Below are positions 1-6,873 of a stretch of DNA of 8,744 nt, in pieces. The notes under the pieces were generated by a model. The model was not told the origin of the DNA, ran no database searches, and saw only the letters and a list, made by a program, of their open reading frames with translations. The position numbers and the translations under genes are program-made. The DNA comes from UBA2428 sp002343545 (GTDB lineage: Bacteria; Bdellovibrionota; UBA2428), in contig CALFZE010000107.1 of the NCBI GenBank assembly GCA_937952285.1, positions 1 through 8,744 of the forward strand. The letters are read 5' to 3'. Numbering within the stretch: the first letter of the stretch is position 1; every line of letters starts with the position of its first letter.

Positions 1-868
1 GGCAGCTGCTCAGAGACGCGTTCCACGTGAGCCCCGAAGCGCAGTTCCCGTTGAGATTGCCGTTCCCGATCGTTTCCTTTTCGGGCGCCGGGATCTCCGA
101 CGGACCGCCCACGTCCGAGTTGCCGTTTTCGTTGCCGCCCTTGTCCTTGCCGAGCAGCGCCGCGGCGCCGGCCGCCGCCCCCATCAGGGCCCCCATCTGC
201 ACGGCCGGATTGCCGGCCATGTCTTTGGCGGCATTGCCGATCGAGCCGAGCGCGCCTTGCAGACCTGCCAGTTCAGTCGCATTGAAGCCGGCCGCTGAGC
301 CAAGACTCATGGTCGCTTTACATAGGCTCGCGAGAGGCGCCTCAGCGCCTCGAGAGGCCGTGCGGCATTGAGTCGCACCTGGCCGGTTCTGCTGGGCGTT
401 CAATGCCGAGTAATCTTTCTGTGCCGCAGCCTCCAGGTCTGATTTGAGCTTTCGGCAGTCCGTAACTAGCTCTTGTAAACTTCCAACGTTTGCGCCCTGT
501 TTGGCCGCCCCTAACGAGGCGACACCCTGGGCAGCCGAGGCGCCGGCCCCCGCTCCGGTGGCATCCAGCGTGGGTCCTGACATCGCATTCGTAGCAGCCT
601 GCGTACCCGCACCGGTACCGGCAGTCGAGGCGCTAAGATCCGACTCAACGATGAGGGCCTCGGTTTCAAGTCGGACAATAAAACTCTCCAAAAAAAGGGA
701 TTTCCAGTCCGTCATATTCTTACAAACCGGAAAGAAGTTGAGCTGACGTGCCCCCTGGGCAGCCGCCTTTACCTCGGCCGAGGCCGTCATGATATCGACC
801 GCCGCAAAGGCGGAGCCCACACTCAGGATCGTCCCCGTGAATAAGGCCGCGTGCAAAATCCTAAGCAT
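1..868 (-). CDS. Exported Ala/Gly-rich cysteine-containing protein of unknown function, C-terminus cut by window edge
   Basis: I do not recognise this protein. The frame stays open from ATG at 868 to the left edge, giving 289 visible residues. A good Shine-Dalgarno (AGGGGGA on the minus strand) sits about 5 nt before the ATG. Residues 1-23 look like a Sec signal peptide: Arg near the N-terminus, a hydrophobic core, and probable cleavage after Ala-Phe-Ala at 20-22. The mature part is rich in Ala, Gly and Ser. It has cysteines at 49, 138, 168, 183, 276 and 289, compatible with disulphides in the periplasm or outside the cell. Residues 219-240 form a small-residue hydrophobic stretch (Met/Ala/Gly/Leu), perhaps a glycine-zipper membrane segment. 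It is followed by a Gly/Asn-rich linker and a short C-x12-C module with a Trp at the visible end. Codon use is less G/C-biased than in the 2306-6873 block. Reality of the gene is well supported; its function is unknown. Confidence 0.8.
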   Translation of the reverse strand, partial: MLRILHAALFTGTILSVGSAFAAVDIMTASAEVKAAAQGARQLNFFPVCKNMTDWKSLFLESFIVRLETEALIVESDLSASTAGTGAGTQAATNAMSGPTLDATGAGAGASAAQGVASLGAAKQGANVGSLQELVTDCRKLKSDLEAAAQKDYSALNAQQNRPGATQCRTASRGAEAPLASLCKATMSLGSAAGFNATELAGLQGALGSIGNAAKDMAGNPAVQMGALMGAAAGAAALLGKDKGGNENGNSDVGGPSEIPAPEKETIGNGNLNGNCASGLTWNASLSSC

Positions 869-871
869 AGA

Positions 872-950
872 TCCCCCTACCTTTGAGTTTAAACCCCACG
901 AGACCCCGGCTTAAAAACAAGATTGGGTTAAACGCGACATCGGTAAGGGG
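872..950 (-). promoter_or_regulatory. Structured 5' leader with Shine-Dalgarno inside a stem (candidate cis-regulatory RNA)
   Basis: Read on the minus strand, the 96-nt gap before the 868 start holds two nested pairings. The outer stem pairs CCCCTTACC (950-942) with GGTAGGGG (881-874), 8 bp with one bulged T. The inner stem pairs GTTTAACCC (933-925) with GGGTTTAAAC (896-887), 9 bp with one bulge. The right outer arm contains the Shine-Dalgarno run at about 872-877, so folding would hide it. I recognise no known riboswitch class here. The pairing is seen directly; a regulatory role is inference. Confidence 0.4.
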
Positions 951-964
951 TCACGGATCCGGCC

Positions 965-2149
965 CTAAGCGGCGACTTTGCGGAGAGGATCGATTCCTTC
1001 GAGCTGGCGGGCGCGAGCCTCGAGACATCTCAGATTCAAGAGGGATTGGGTCTCGACCCCGACCCGCTCGAAGCGTAGGCCGACAAGCGCCCCGACGCCG
1101 GCGAGCGGCCGGGTCCAAACGGCGCGGGCGGAAACAGAGAACGCCTGATCTTCCACCCGAAACATGAGGTAAGGCGAGGGCGAATGTGGATCCGCCGCTA
1201 AGGCGAGCGGAGAGGATGCGGGGAGGAAAATCTGGGCCCCCCCGCCACTGACGTCGAGAAGCTTCGGCGAAAAGCGACGTCCATCGGAGACCAAGGAGGC
1301 CTTACGCGACGTATCACTGGCCTCGGGGGACCAACGCAAATGCCGTCTTCGCTGCAATTCGAAGAGCTTGGAAGGGAGCGGAAAATCGAAACCCGCCGCC
1401 GTCCAACGCAGGTCCTTCGCGGACGCCGTCCAGAGCAAGCTCGTGATTCCGAGCCGAAGGTGAAAACGTAAATCGGGCAAATCAAGTAGCTCCAAGTAAG
1501 CGCGCGATTCCTCGGCCTGACGACGCTCCAGACGAGCCCGCATCCGTCGATCGGGAAAATCGCAAGGATCGATCTGAGTACGTAACGCCAAACAACTGTT
1601 CGCGGTCCAGACGGAGAGTTGGGCCCTCGTCTGGCAAGCAAAGCCGCGAAATTTTTCGATCTGGCGGGCGTCCGTCAACATCGAGAACAGACGGGGAGCG
1701 GCGATGATCTCCGTACCGTAAGTCAAGAAAGCAGACCTCGACGCGGGGACTTTCGGTGCCGGGGCCGTCTCGCGCGAGCGTCCCTCGAGACGCCCGAGGA
1801 TTTCCTCGAGTCGAGCTCGCATCCGCTCGACCGAAATCGGAAAGCGCCACACATCCAGAGCGCCTTGACGAAGACGGAGATCCTCCGTCGTGGCGTCCGA
1901 AGCGAACTGCAGCGCTACCCAACCGAAAGGGGCTTCCGGGTGCCGCTGACGGTGGAGCTGAAGCTTGTTGAGCAAGGTCCCGTCGGGCTCGAGGTCGACG
2001 AGCACGACGCGCGGATTTGAAGACGCAAGGGCCGTGGCCAGCTCCGAAGCCCGATCGATAAAACGAAGCGTCCGAGGAAACCCAAACATGGCCTTTCGCA
2101 TCGTATCCGCGAAAAAGGGACGCACGTAGACGAGCACTTCGGGATTCAT
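965..2149 (-). CDS. PilZ-domain c-di-GMP-binding protein, YcgR-like, with degenerate receiver domain
   Basis: Protein of 394 residues in three parts. Residues 1-120 resemble a response-regulator receiver fold. Asp52 sits at the usual phosphorylation strand (VVLVDLE). The paired acidic residues normally following strand 1 are replaced by Arg10-Pro11, and the usual Lys-Pro near 103 reads Arg-Phe-Pro, so it is probably a pseudo-receiver. Residues 138-260 look like the N-terminal PilZN/YcgR-N region that precedes PilZ in YcgR-type proteins. Residues 262-365 are a PilZ domain with both c-di-GMP motifs: RxxxR at 268-272, in the context LQRRRHLR, and DxSxxG at 299-304 (DVSGGG). PilZ proteins bind c-di-GMP and control motility, adhesion or secretion; YcgR brakes the flagellar motor. 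No membrane segment is visible, so it is probably cytoplasmic. No clear Shine-Dalgarno precedes the ATG; the start is chosen because the receiver-like fold begins at residue 4. It is transcribed divergently from the 2306 gene. The partner is unknown. Confidence 0.88.
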   Translation of the reverse strand: MNPEVLVYVRPFFADTMRKAMFGFPRTLRFIDRASELATALASSNPRVVLVDLEPDGTLLNKLQLHRQRHPEAPFGWVALQFASDATTEDLRLRQGALDVWRFPISVERMRARLEEILGRLEGRSRETAPAPKVPASRSAFLTYGTEIIAAPRLFSMLTDARQIEKFRGFACQTRAQLSVWTANSCLALRTQIDPCDFPDRRMRARLERRQAEESRAYLELLDLPDLRFHLRLGITSLLWTASAKDLRWTAAGFDFPLPSKLFELQRRRHLRWSPEASDTSRKASLVSDGRRFSPKLLDVSGGGAQIFLPASSPLALAADPHSPSPYLMFRVEDQAFSVSARAVWTRPLAGVGALVGLRFERVGVETQSLLNLRCLEARARQLEGIDPLRKVAA

Positions 2150-2241
2150 CCGTTGAGGCTAGCGACCCGCCGGGGTCACCGCAAAACAAAGTCCCGTGAA
2201 TCCGTTGACGAATTTGGCGCAAACACCCGATTTTCCAAGCC

Positions 2242-2289
2242 TCCCAGCCTTGCGCCGGAAGAGTTCTGCGGGGATGATGAAGGCTGGGA
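2242..2289 (+). promoter_or_regulatory. Perfect 10-bp inverted repeat in the leader of the beta-barrel gene
   Basis: TCCCAGCCTT (2242-2251) and AAGGCTGGGA (2280-2289) are exact reverse complements separated by 28 nt. One bulged A would allow two more C-G pairs (2240-2241 with 2291-2292). The right arm runs straight into the purine-rich AAGGGG (2289-2294), the best Shine-Dalgarno candidate for the ATG at 2306. As RNA, a stem here would sit on or next to the ribosome binding site. As DNA, it could be a spaced operator in the 156-bp divergent intergenic region. I could not identify a convincing -35/-10 pair in either direction there. Confidence 0.4.
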
Positions 2290-2305
2290 AGGGGCCTCTA
2301 CTGAC

Positions 2306-3247
2306 ATGCGAAACTCCGTTCTTTGCCGTCTCTCCATCGTCGCGCTTCTCGCGGGCAGCGCGCTGCCCGCCTTGGCGCAAGTCAACGGGCGCTTCATCAC
2401 GCTGAAGAACGGCGCCTGCCCCCTCGAGTTCAAGTCCATGAACCGGCGCAACGCGAAGTGGGCCCGCTACCGCGGCCCCGCGCTGCCGGCGCCGCAGAAG
2501 GCCACGGTCTTCCTCGTGCGCGGCGAAGGTCCCGATACCGTCTCCTTCAGCGTCGCGAACCCGCGCGGCTTCTTCTTCAAGGGCTCGCTCGCCTGCGTTT
2601 CGCGTGCGGCCGGCACCGCGCCGAGCGAAGGCGCCACCATCTCGGGCCCGGCGACGCCGCCGCCGAGCGCCGCCGTGAGCGCGCCGGGCGTGGATAGCGC
2701 CCCGAGCGCACCGCCCGCGGAAAGCGGCGGCTTCCACGTCAAGCTCTCGATCCAGCCCGTCCTGTGGAAAGAGACCCTCGTCTTCGACGCGACGAGCGGC
2801 GCGGACGAAGAACTGTCGGCGATGCAATTCGGCGCCGGCGCGGGCCTCGCGATCGAGCAGTTCGTCGACCAATTCTCCTGGGGCGGCGAAGCCCAAGTTT
2901 GGGGCGGCCTGAGCACGGTCGATAACGCGCTCCCCGACGCCCAAGTCACGACCTCTTTCTCCGCGACGGGCTTCATGGTCGGCGTCAACCTGCGCCCGAC
3001 GGCCTACTACTACTTCTCGAGTAAGCGGAACCGCATCGGCGTGGGGCCTTATCTCTCGTTGCTCGCCCGCTACTCGGCCTACGCGGCCGCCACGAACGGC
3101 GTCGTCGCGGCGCCCTTCCAGGCGGTCGTGCTCGGCGGTGCCTCGGTGCGCTTCGTCTCAGGCCAGGACTGGGGCGCCTCGTTGAACGGCGGCTTCGTCG
3201 CGTTCAAACCCTCCGACATCTTCGTGGGCCTCCAACTCGATTTCTGA
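2306..3247 (+). CDS. Probable outer-membrane beta-barrel protein with N-terminal Cys-pair domain
   Basis: Protein of 313 residues from ATG 2306. The frame is open further upstream, to TTG 2153, but the internal ATG gives a clean signal peptide: Arg2, hydrophobic 10-20, cleavage after Ala-Leu-Ala at 22-24. A purine-rich AAGGGG lies 11 nt before it. Mature residues 25-100 form a small domain with Cys38 and Cys97, probably a disulphide. Residues 101-142 are a Pro/Ala/Ser-rich linker. Residues 143-313 show alternating hydrophobic and aromatic strands (for example around 148-160, 175-200, 218-236, 244-260, 270-285 and 291-313). They end in Phe after a typical terminal strand, which fits an outer-membrane beta-barrel recognised by the Bam machinery. 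Size suggests about eight strands. I cannot assign a family. It is the first gene of a plus-strand block, 5 nt before the HDOD gene, so probably cotranscribed with it. An outer-membrane location is inferred from these features. Confidence 0.78.
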   Translation: MRNSVLCRLSIVALLAGSALPALAQVNGRFITLKNGACPLEFKSMNRRNAKWARYRGPALPAPQKATVFLVRGEGPDTVSFSVANPRGFFFKGSLACVSRAAGTAPSEGATISGPATPPPSAAVSAPGVDSAPSAPPAESGGFHVKLSIQPVLWKETLVFDATSGADEELSAMQFGAGAGLAIEQFVDQFSWGGEAQVWGGLSTVDNALPDAQVTTSFSATGFMVGVNLRPTAYYYFSSKRNRIGVGPYLSLLARYSAYAAATNGVVAAPFQAVVLGGASVRFVSGQDWGASLNGGFVAFKPSDIFVGLQLDF

Positions 3248-3252
3248 ACGCG

Positions 3253-4131
3253 ATGTCGAACTCCACGCACGTCAACGCCCTCGTCGACAAGCTCCGGGAC
3301 ATCCCGACCTTGTCGGTCGTCGTGACGAAGGTCATGGAGCTCGTGAACAACCCCAAGACGAGCGCGCCGCAAATCGCCGATATCCTCAAGCGCGACCAGG
3401 TGCTCACGGCCAAAGTCCTGCGCCTCGTGAACTCGAGCTTCTACAACGTCTCGACCGAGATCACCGACGTCTCGAAGGCGCTGGGTTTTTTGGGCTTCAA
3501 CACGATCTCCGTGCTCGTCCTGGGCACGAGCGTGTTTTCGGCCTTCGATCTGCAGGCCGCGCCCTTCTTCGACGTGCGCGAGTTCTGGCGTCACTCGCTC
3601 GCGGTCGCGCTCGCGGGCGAGCTCATCGCGAAGAAAGTCCGTCACCCGCGGCCCGAGGACTGCTTTACCTGCGGGCTCCTGCACGACATCGGCAAGATCG
3701 CGCTCTTCCGGGTGAGCCGCGATGACCTCAAAGCGGTCGTCGACAAGGCCCGACTCGAAGGCAAGTCTTTCCTCGCGGCCGAAACCGAGCTAGGGCTCCC
3801 GGGCCACACCATCCTGGGCGAGCGGCTCGCCGAACGTTGGCAGCTTCCGGTGGTCGCGCGCAAGACGATCCGCTACCACCACCGCGACATCGAACACATG
3901 GAATCGATCTTCCCCGCGCACAAACCCACGATCATGATCGCGACGATCGCGAACGTGCTGTGCAAACGCGGCGGCATCAGCCTGGCCTGCGACCTCGAGC
4001 GGCCCGAGTACCCGGCCAATTACTTGAACGCGCTGAACCTGGACACCGAAGCGCTCGCCGAGATCGAGGCCCGCATGCCGGAGGAGATGGAACGGGCGGA
4101 AGCCTTCCTCAACTCCGCGCGCGGCGGCTAG
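3253..4131 (+). CDS. HDOD-domain signalling protein
   Basis: Protein of 292 residues. Nearly the whole length matches the HDOD domain, a relative of the HD hydrolase superfamily found in regulatory proteins of motility, chemotaxis, competence and cell-cycle circuits. Typical features are the N-terminal helices with LPTLS-like spacing (here IPTLSVVVTKVMELV, 17-31), the segment IADILKRDQVLTAKVLRLVNSSFY (41-64) and LLHDIGK at 142-148. Several HD-type metal-site positions keep histidines: His114, His144-Asp145, His185 and His209/210. The later aspartate of active HD enzymes appears as Asn234 (IATIAN), as is common in HDOD proteins, so hydrolase activity is doubtful. There is no signal peptide or membrane segment, so it is cytoplasmic. 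The start lies 5 nt after the stop of the beta-barrel gene without a clear Shine-Dalgarno, suggesting translational coupling. The kinase and sigma54 regulator genes follow on the same strand, which places it in a signalling operon. Its partner protein is not evident. Confidence 0.9.
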   Translation: MSNSTHVNALVDKLRDIPTLSVVVTKVMELVNNPKTSAPQIADILKRDQVLTAKVLRLVNSSFYNVSTEITDVSKALGFLGFNTISVLVLGTSVFSAFDLQAAPFFDVREFWRHSLAVALAGELIAKKVRHPRPEDCFTCGLLHDIGKIALFRVSRDDLKAVVDKARLEGKSFLAAETELGLPGHTILGERLAERWQLPVVARKTIRYHHRDIEHMESIFPAHKPTIMIATIANVLCKRGGISLACDLERPEYPANYLNALNLDTEALAEIEARMPEEMERAEAFLNSARGG

Positions 4132-4201
4132 GCCGGGCCCCGCTAAGTCCGCGAAAATTTTTGCCTCAAGCTGGGGCGTCAAAATTCCGATAGCGCCCTT
4201 A

Positions 4202-5425
4202 ATGAACGCCGAACTCTACCGCGTCTTCTTCGAGGAAGCGGGCGACGCCCTGCTCGCCATCCGCATGCCGGAGGGCACCGTCGTCGCCATGAACGCCGCC
4301 TTCGCGGCCCTCTCCGGGTACTCGCGCGAGGAGCTCGAGGGCGAAAACCTCGCGATCCTCGGGCCGCCAGCCGATCCCGACGAAGGACGCAGCCGCACGC
4401 TTAACGCCGAGATGCTCGCGCAGCCCGGTTTCTACAACGACGTCGCGCTCGGCACGCGGGACGGCATGACCCGCTTCGTGACGGTCAAAGTCCGCCAGGT
4501 CGAAGTGAACGATCGCCGTCTGGCGCTCGCCGTGCTTTCGGACGACACCGAACGCCAACTCCTCGTGCGCGACCTCGCCACGAAACACCTGACGCTCGAG
4601 ACGGCCTACGTCGAGCTCGAGGCCATGCACAACCAGCTCAAGCTCACGCAAGAGAAGATGATCCAGGGCTCCAAGCTCATGGCGCTCGGCGAGCTCGCCG
4701 CGGGCATGAGCCACGAACTCAACCAACCCCTCACCGGGATCCGCGGCTTTGCCCAAGAGATCGAAGACATCCTTCGTTCGGAGGCGAAACCCCGCAAGGC
4801 CGAAGTCCGCCGCCTCGCCGACCTCATCGTGCAGAACGCCGACAAGGCCGCGGCCCTGCTTTCGCACCTGCGCGGCTTCGCCCGCAAGGAAAAGCGCAGC
4901 TTCGACGAGGCCCCGCGCCAACCCGAAGCCGTGGACGCCGCGCTCTCGCTGCGTTCGGCGCTGGCCTTGCTCGGGCGCCCGCTCGAGCGCGCCGGTATCC
5001 GGCTCGAGACGCGCGGGCTCGACGCGCTTCCGGCCCTCTCCTCGCAAGGCCATGCCTTCGAGCAGGTGCTCATCAACCTCATCACGAACAGCCGCGACGC
5101 CATCCTGGAGCGCGCCGAGGCCACGAAACGTCCGGGCGGGCGCATCCTCGTCGTCGGGCGCGTGCGCAACGGGCTCGCCGAGATCGCGGTGAGCGACGAC
5201 GGCGCGGGCGTGCCGCCGGCCGCGCGCGACAAGGTCTTCGATCCCTTCTTCACGACCAAGGAGCCCGGACAAGGCATGGGCCTCGGTCTTTCGATCAGCT
5301 ACGGCCTCGCGCACGAATTCGGCGGGGATCTTTTCCTCGAGAGCTCGAGCGCGAGCGGCTCGACTTTTGTCTACCAGCTGCGTCCCTTCGCCGCGGGCGA
5401 GCGCGCGGGGCGGGACGCCGCATGA
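4202..5425 (+). CDS. Soluble PAS-domain sensor histidine kinase (NtrB-like architecture)
   Basis: Protein of 407 residues with no membrane segment, so a cytoplasmic sensor. Residues 1-118 form a PAS domain (FEEAGDALLAI, the Asn31 region, FAALSGYSREEL), likely sensing an internal ligand or redox state. Residues 125-160 are a signalling helix or coiled coil. The HisKA dimerisation domain carries the phospho-acceptor His171 in GMSHELNQPL. The HATPase_c domain shows the N box (NLITNSRDA, 292-300), G1 box (SDDGAGV, 331-337), F box (DPFFTTK, 347-353) and G2 box (GQGMGLGL, 356-363), so all catalytic elements are intact. Such kinases autophosphorylate on His and pass phosphate to a cognate regulator, here almost certainly the sigma54 activator whose ATG overlaps this stop codon by 4 nt. 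The gene lies 70 nt after the HDOD gene, and no clear Shine-Dalgarno precedes its ATG. The specific signal and gene name cannot be determined. Confidence 0.94.
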   Translation: MNAELYRVFFEEAGDALLAIRMPEGTVVAMNAAFAALSGYSREELEGENLAILGPPADPDEGRSRTLNAEMLAQPGFYNDVALGTRDGMTRFVTVKVRQVEVNDRRLALAVLSDDTERQLLVRDLATKHLTLETAYVELEAMHNQLKLTQEKMIQGSKLMALGELAAGMSHELNQPLTGIRGFAQEIEDILRSEAKPRKAEVRRLADLIVQNADKAAALLSHLRGFARKEKRSFDEAPRQPEAVDAALSLRSALALLGRPLERAGIRLETRGLDALPALSSQGHAFEQVLINLITNSRDAILERAEATKRPGGRILVVGRVRNGLAEIAVSDDGAGVPPAARDKVFDPFFTTKEPGQGMGLGLSISYGLAHEFGGDLFLESSSASGSTFVYQLRPFAAGERAGRDAA

Positions 5426-6873
5426 GCACGGGAGATCGCGTGAACAAAGCCACGACCTTCCGGGTCCTCGTCGTCGACGACGAAGAGACGATCCGCGGGC
5501 TCGTACGCAGCCGCCTCGAGCGACGCGGCCACGAGGTCGAGGTCGCCGCCAATGGCGACGAGGCCCTCGAGGCCGCGCGCCGCTTCGATCCTTCCGTCGT
5601 CGTGACGGATATCCGCATGCCCGGCAAGGATGGCTTCGCCGTTCTGCGCGAACTCGACGTCCCCACCGTGCTCATCACCGGCCACGGCGACAAGGAGAGC
5701 GCCATCCGCGCCGTGGAAGAAGGCGCCTTCGCCTTCTTCGAGAAGCCCTTCGACCTCGACGCGCTCGAAGTCGCGATCCGTCGCGCCGGCGAGCGGCGAC
5801 TCATGGAGCTCGAGCGCACGCAGCTGTTGCAACGACTCGATCGCCTCTGCCGTCTGCAGGATCGCGAGCTCGAGGCCGTCGCCAAAGGCGACTCCGAGCA
5901 CTTCGTCGGCACGAGCCCCGCGCTCGTCGAGATCAAGGCGACGCTCGCACGCCTGGCCATGAAACCGCTCGCCTCGCTCCTCATCCAGGGCGAGACGGGC
6001 ACGGGCAAGGAAGTCGTCGCGCGCGAATTGCACCGGCTCAGCCATCCGGGCCAGGGCCACGTTCCCTTCATCCCGGTGAACTGCTCGGCCATCCCGGCCG
6101 AACTGCTGGAGAGCGAGCTCTACGGCCACGAGAAAGGCTCCTTCAGCGGCGCGCACTCCCAGCGCGTGGGTCTCGCCGAGGCCGTGCGTGAGGGCACGCT
6201 TTTCCTGGACGAGTTCGGCGACCTGGACGCGCGTCACCAAGCCAAGCTGCTGCGCCTTTTGCAGGAGCGCAGCTTCCGCCGCGTCGGCTCCAACAAGGAA
6301 ATCCCCTTCCAGGGCCGCATCGTCGCGGCCACGCACCGCGACCTCGCCACGCGCATCGAAACGGGCGAATTTCGCGAGGACCTCTACTATCGCATCTCGG
6401 TCGTCACGGTCACATTGCCACCCTTACGCGAGCGTGGCCCCGACCTCGTGACGCTCGCCGAGAGCCTCTGTCGCAAGCACGGCCTGCGCGGGCTCGCGCC
6501 GGCGCTGCGCGGACTCCTGGGAAGCTACCCATGGCCCGGCAACGTACGCGAGCTCGGCAACTGGGTCGAGCGCGCCTCGATCCTCGGCCAGCACGACGAG
6601 CAAATGTACGTGACGGCCGCGCTGCCGGGCGGGCGCCCGAGCGTCTCGGCCATCCCGAACGCGCTCGGCGGCCAGGCCGCGGGCCTCGTGTCGAGTCTCA
6701 AGGACCGACGCGCCCAGGCCCTCGACGAAGTCGACCGTCAGATGATCCAGAAGGCCCTCGACGACAACGACGGCAACGTCTCGGCCGCCGCCCGCGACCT
6801 TCAGATGGACCGCAAGACCCTCGCCCGCCGCATGAAGGAACTCGGCCTCACGGGCAAACGCGAAGCCGCTTAG
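5422..6873 (+). CDS. NtrC-family sigma54-dependent response regulator (REC-AAA+-Fis HTH)
   Basis: Protein of 483 residues with the full bacterial enhancer-binding layout. The receiver domain, 12-125, has acidic residues Asp19-Asp20, phospho-acceptor Asp63 (VVTDIRMPG), Thr86 and Lys108. The AAA+ domain, about 160-395, has Walker A GETGTGKE (190-197), Walker B TLFLDE (259-264), arginine-finger region FREDLYYR (317-324) and sensor II WPGNVREL (371-378). The sigma54-contact loop, normally GAFTGA, reads GSFSGA (239-244). A Fis-type helix-turn-helix lies at about 440-475 (NVSAAARDLQMDRKTLARR). Phosphorylation by the upstream kinase should trigger ring assembly and ATP-driven opening of RNA polymerase-sigma54 promoters. 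The ATG overlaps the kinase stop in an ATGA, a typical coupled pair. The stop codon is the first triplet of a perfect hairpin. I found no convincing -24/-12 promoter in the window's gaps, so its targets may lie elsewhere. Confidence 0.95.
   Translation: MSTGDRVNKATTFRVLVVDDEETIRGLVRSRLERRGHEVEVAANGDEALEAARRFDPSVVVTDIRMPGKDGFAVLRELDVPTVLITGHGDKESAIRAVEEGAFAFFEKPFDLDALEVAIRRAGERRLMELERTQLLQRLDRLCRLQDRELEAVAKGDSEHFVGTSPALVEIKATLARLAMKPLASLLIQGETGTGKEVVARELHRLSHPGQGHVPFIPVNCSAIPAELLESELYGHEKGSFSGAHSQRVGLAEAVREGTLFLDEFGDLDARHQAKLLRLLQERSFRRVGSNKEIPFQGRIVAATHRDLATRIETGEFREDLYYRISVVTVTLPPLRERGPDLVTLAESLCRKHGLRGLAPALRGLLGSYPWPGNVRELGNWVERASILGQHDEQMYVTAALPGGRPSVSAIPNALGGQAAGLVSSLKDRRAQALDEVDRQMIQKALDDNDGNVSAAARDLQMDRKTLARRMKELGLTGKREAA

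Noticed and set aside
883..1167. Small plus-strand frame from TTG 883 across the 869-964 gap
   Set aside because: Its second half is antisense to the PilZ domain. The product is Arg-rich and no Shine-Dalgarno precedes it.
2215..2229. Possible sigma54 -24/-12 promoter (TGGCGC) in the divergent gap
   Set aside because: The GC required 10 bp after the GG is CG here, so the -12 element is missing.
2172..2300. Possible c-di-GMP (GEMM) riboswitch before the beta-barrel gene
   Set aside because: Fragments such as GGTCAC, AAGCCTCC and GCGGGG recall the class, and a PilZ gene is adjacent. The core GACGCAAAGCC and the tetraloop/receptor arrangement are absent. A covariance search would settle it.
2159..2944. 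Open frame of 261 codons on the minus strand opposite the beta-barrel gene
   Set aside because: Arg/Ala-rich composition. The plus-strand frame has a signal peptide and a C-terminal Phe strand, which is far more protein-like.
3079..3684. Open frame of 201 codons on the minus strand across the barrel/HDOD junction
   Set aside because: Antisense to two supported genes, charged low-complexity translation, no family resemblance.
4151..4164. GCGAAAATTTTTGC palindrome between the HDOD and kinase genes as a terminator
   Set aside because: It has no loop and no GC-rich stem. The genes on both sides look cotranscribed.
4199..5314. Long open frame of 371 codons on the minus strand opposite the histidine kinase
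   Set aside because: It mirrors the kinase gene, which has all catalytic boxes. The antisense translation is Arg/Gly/Glu/His-rich with no domain, as expected from high third-position GC.
5371..6336. Open frame of 321 codons on the minus strand opposite the response regulator
   Set aside because: Antisense shadow of an intact REC-AAA+ gene. It is low in complexity, with no ribosome binding site or recognisable motif.
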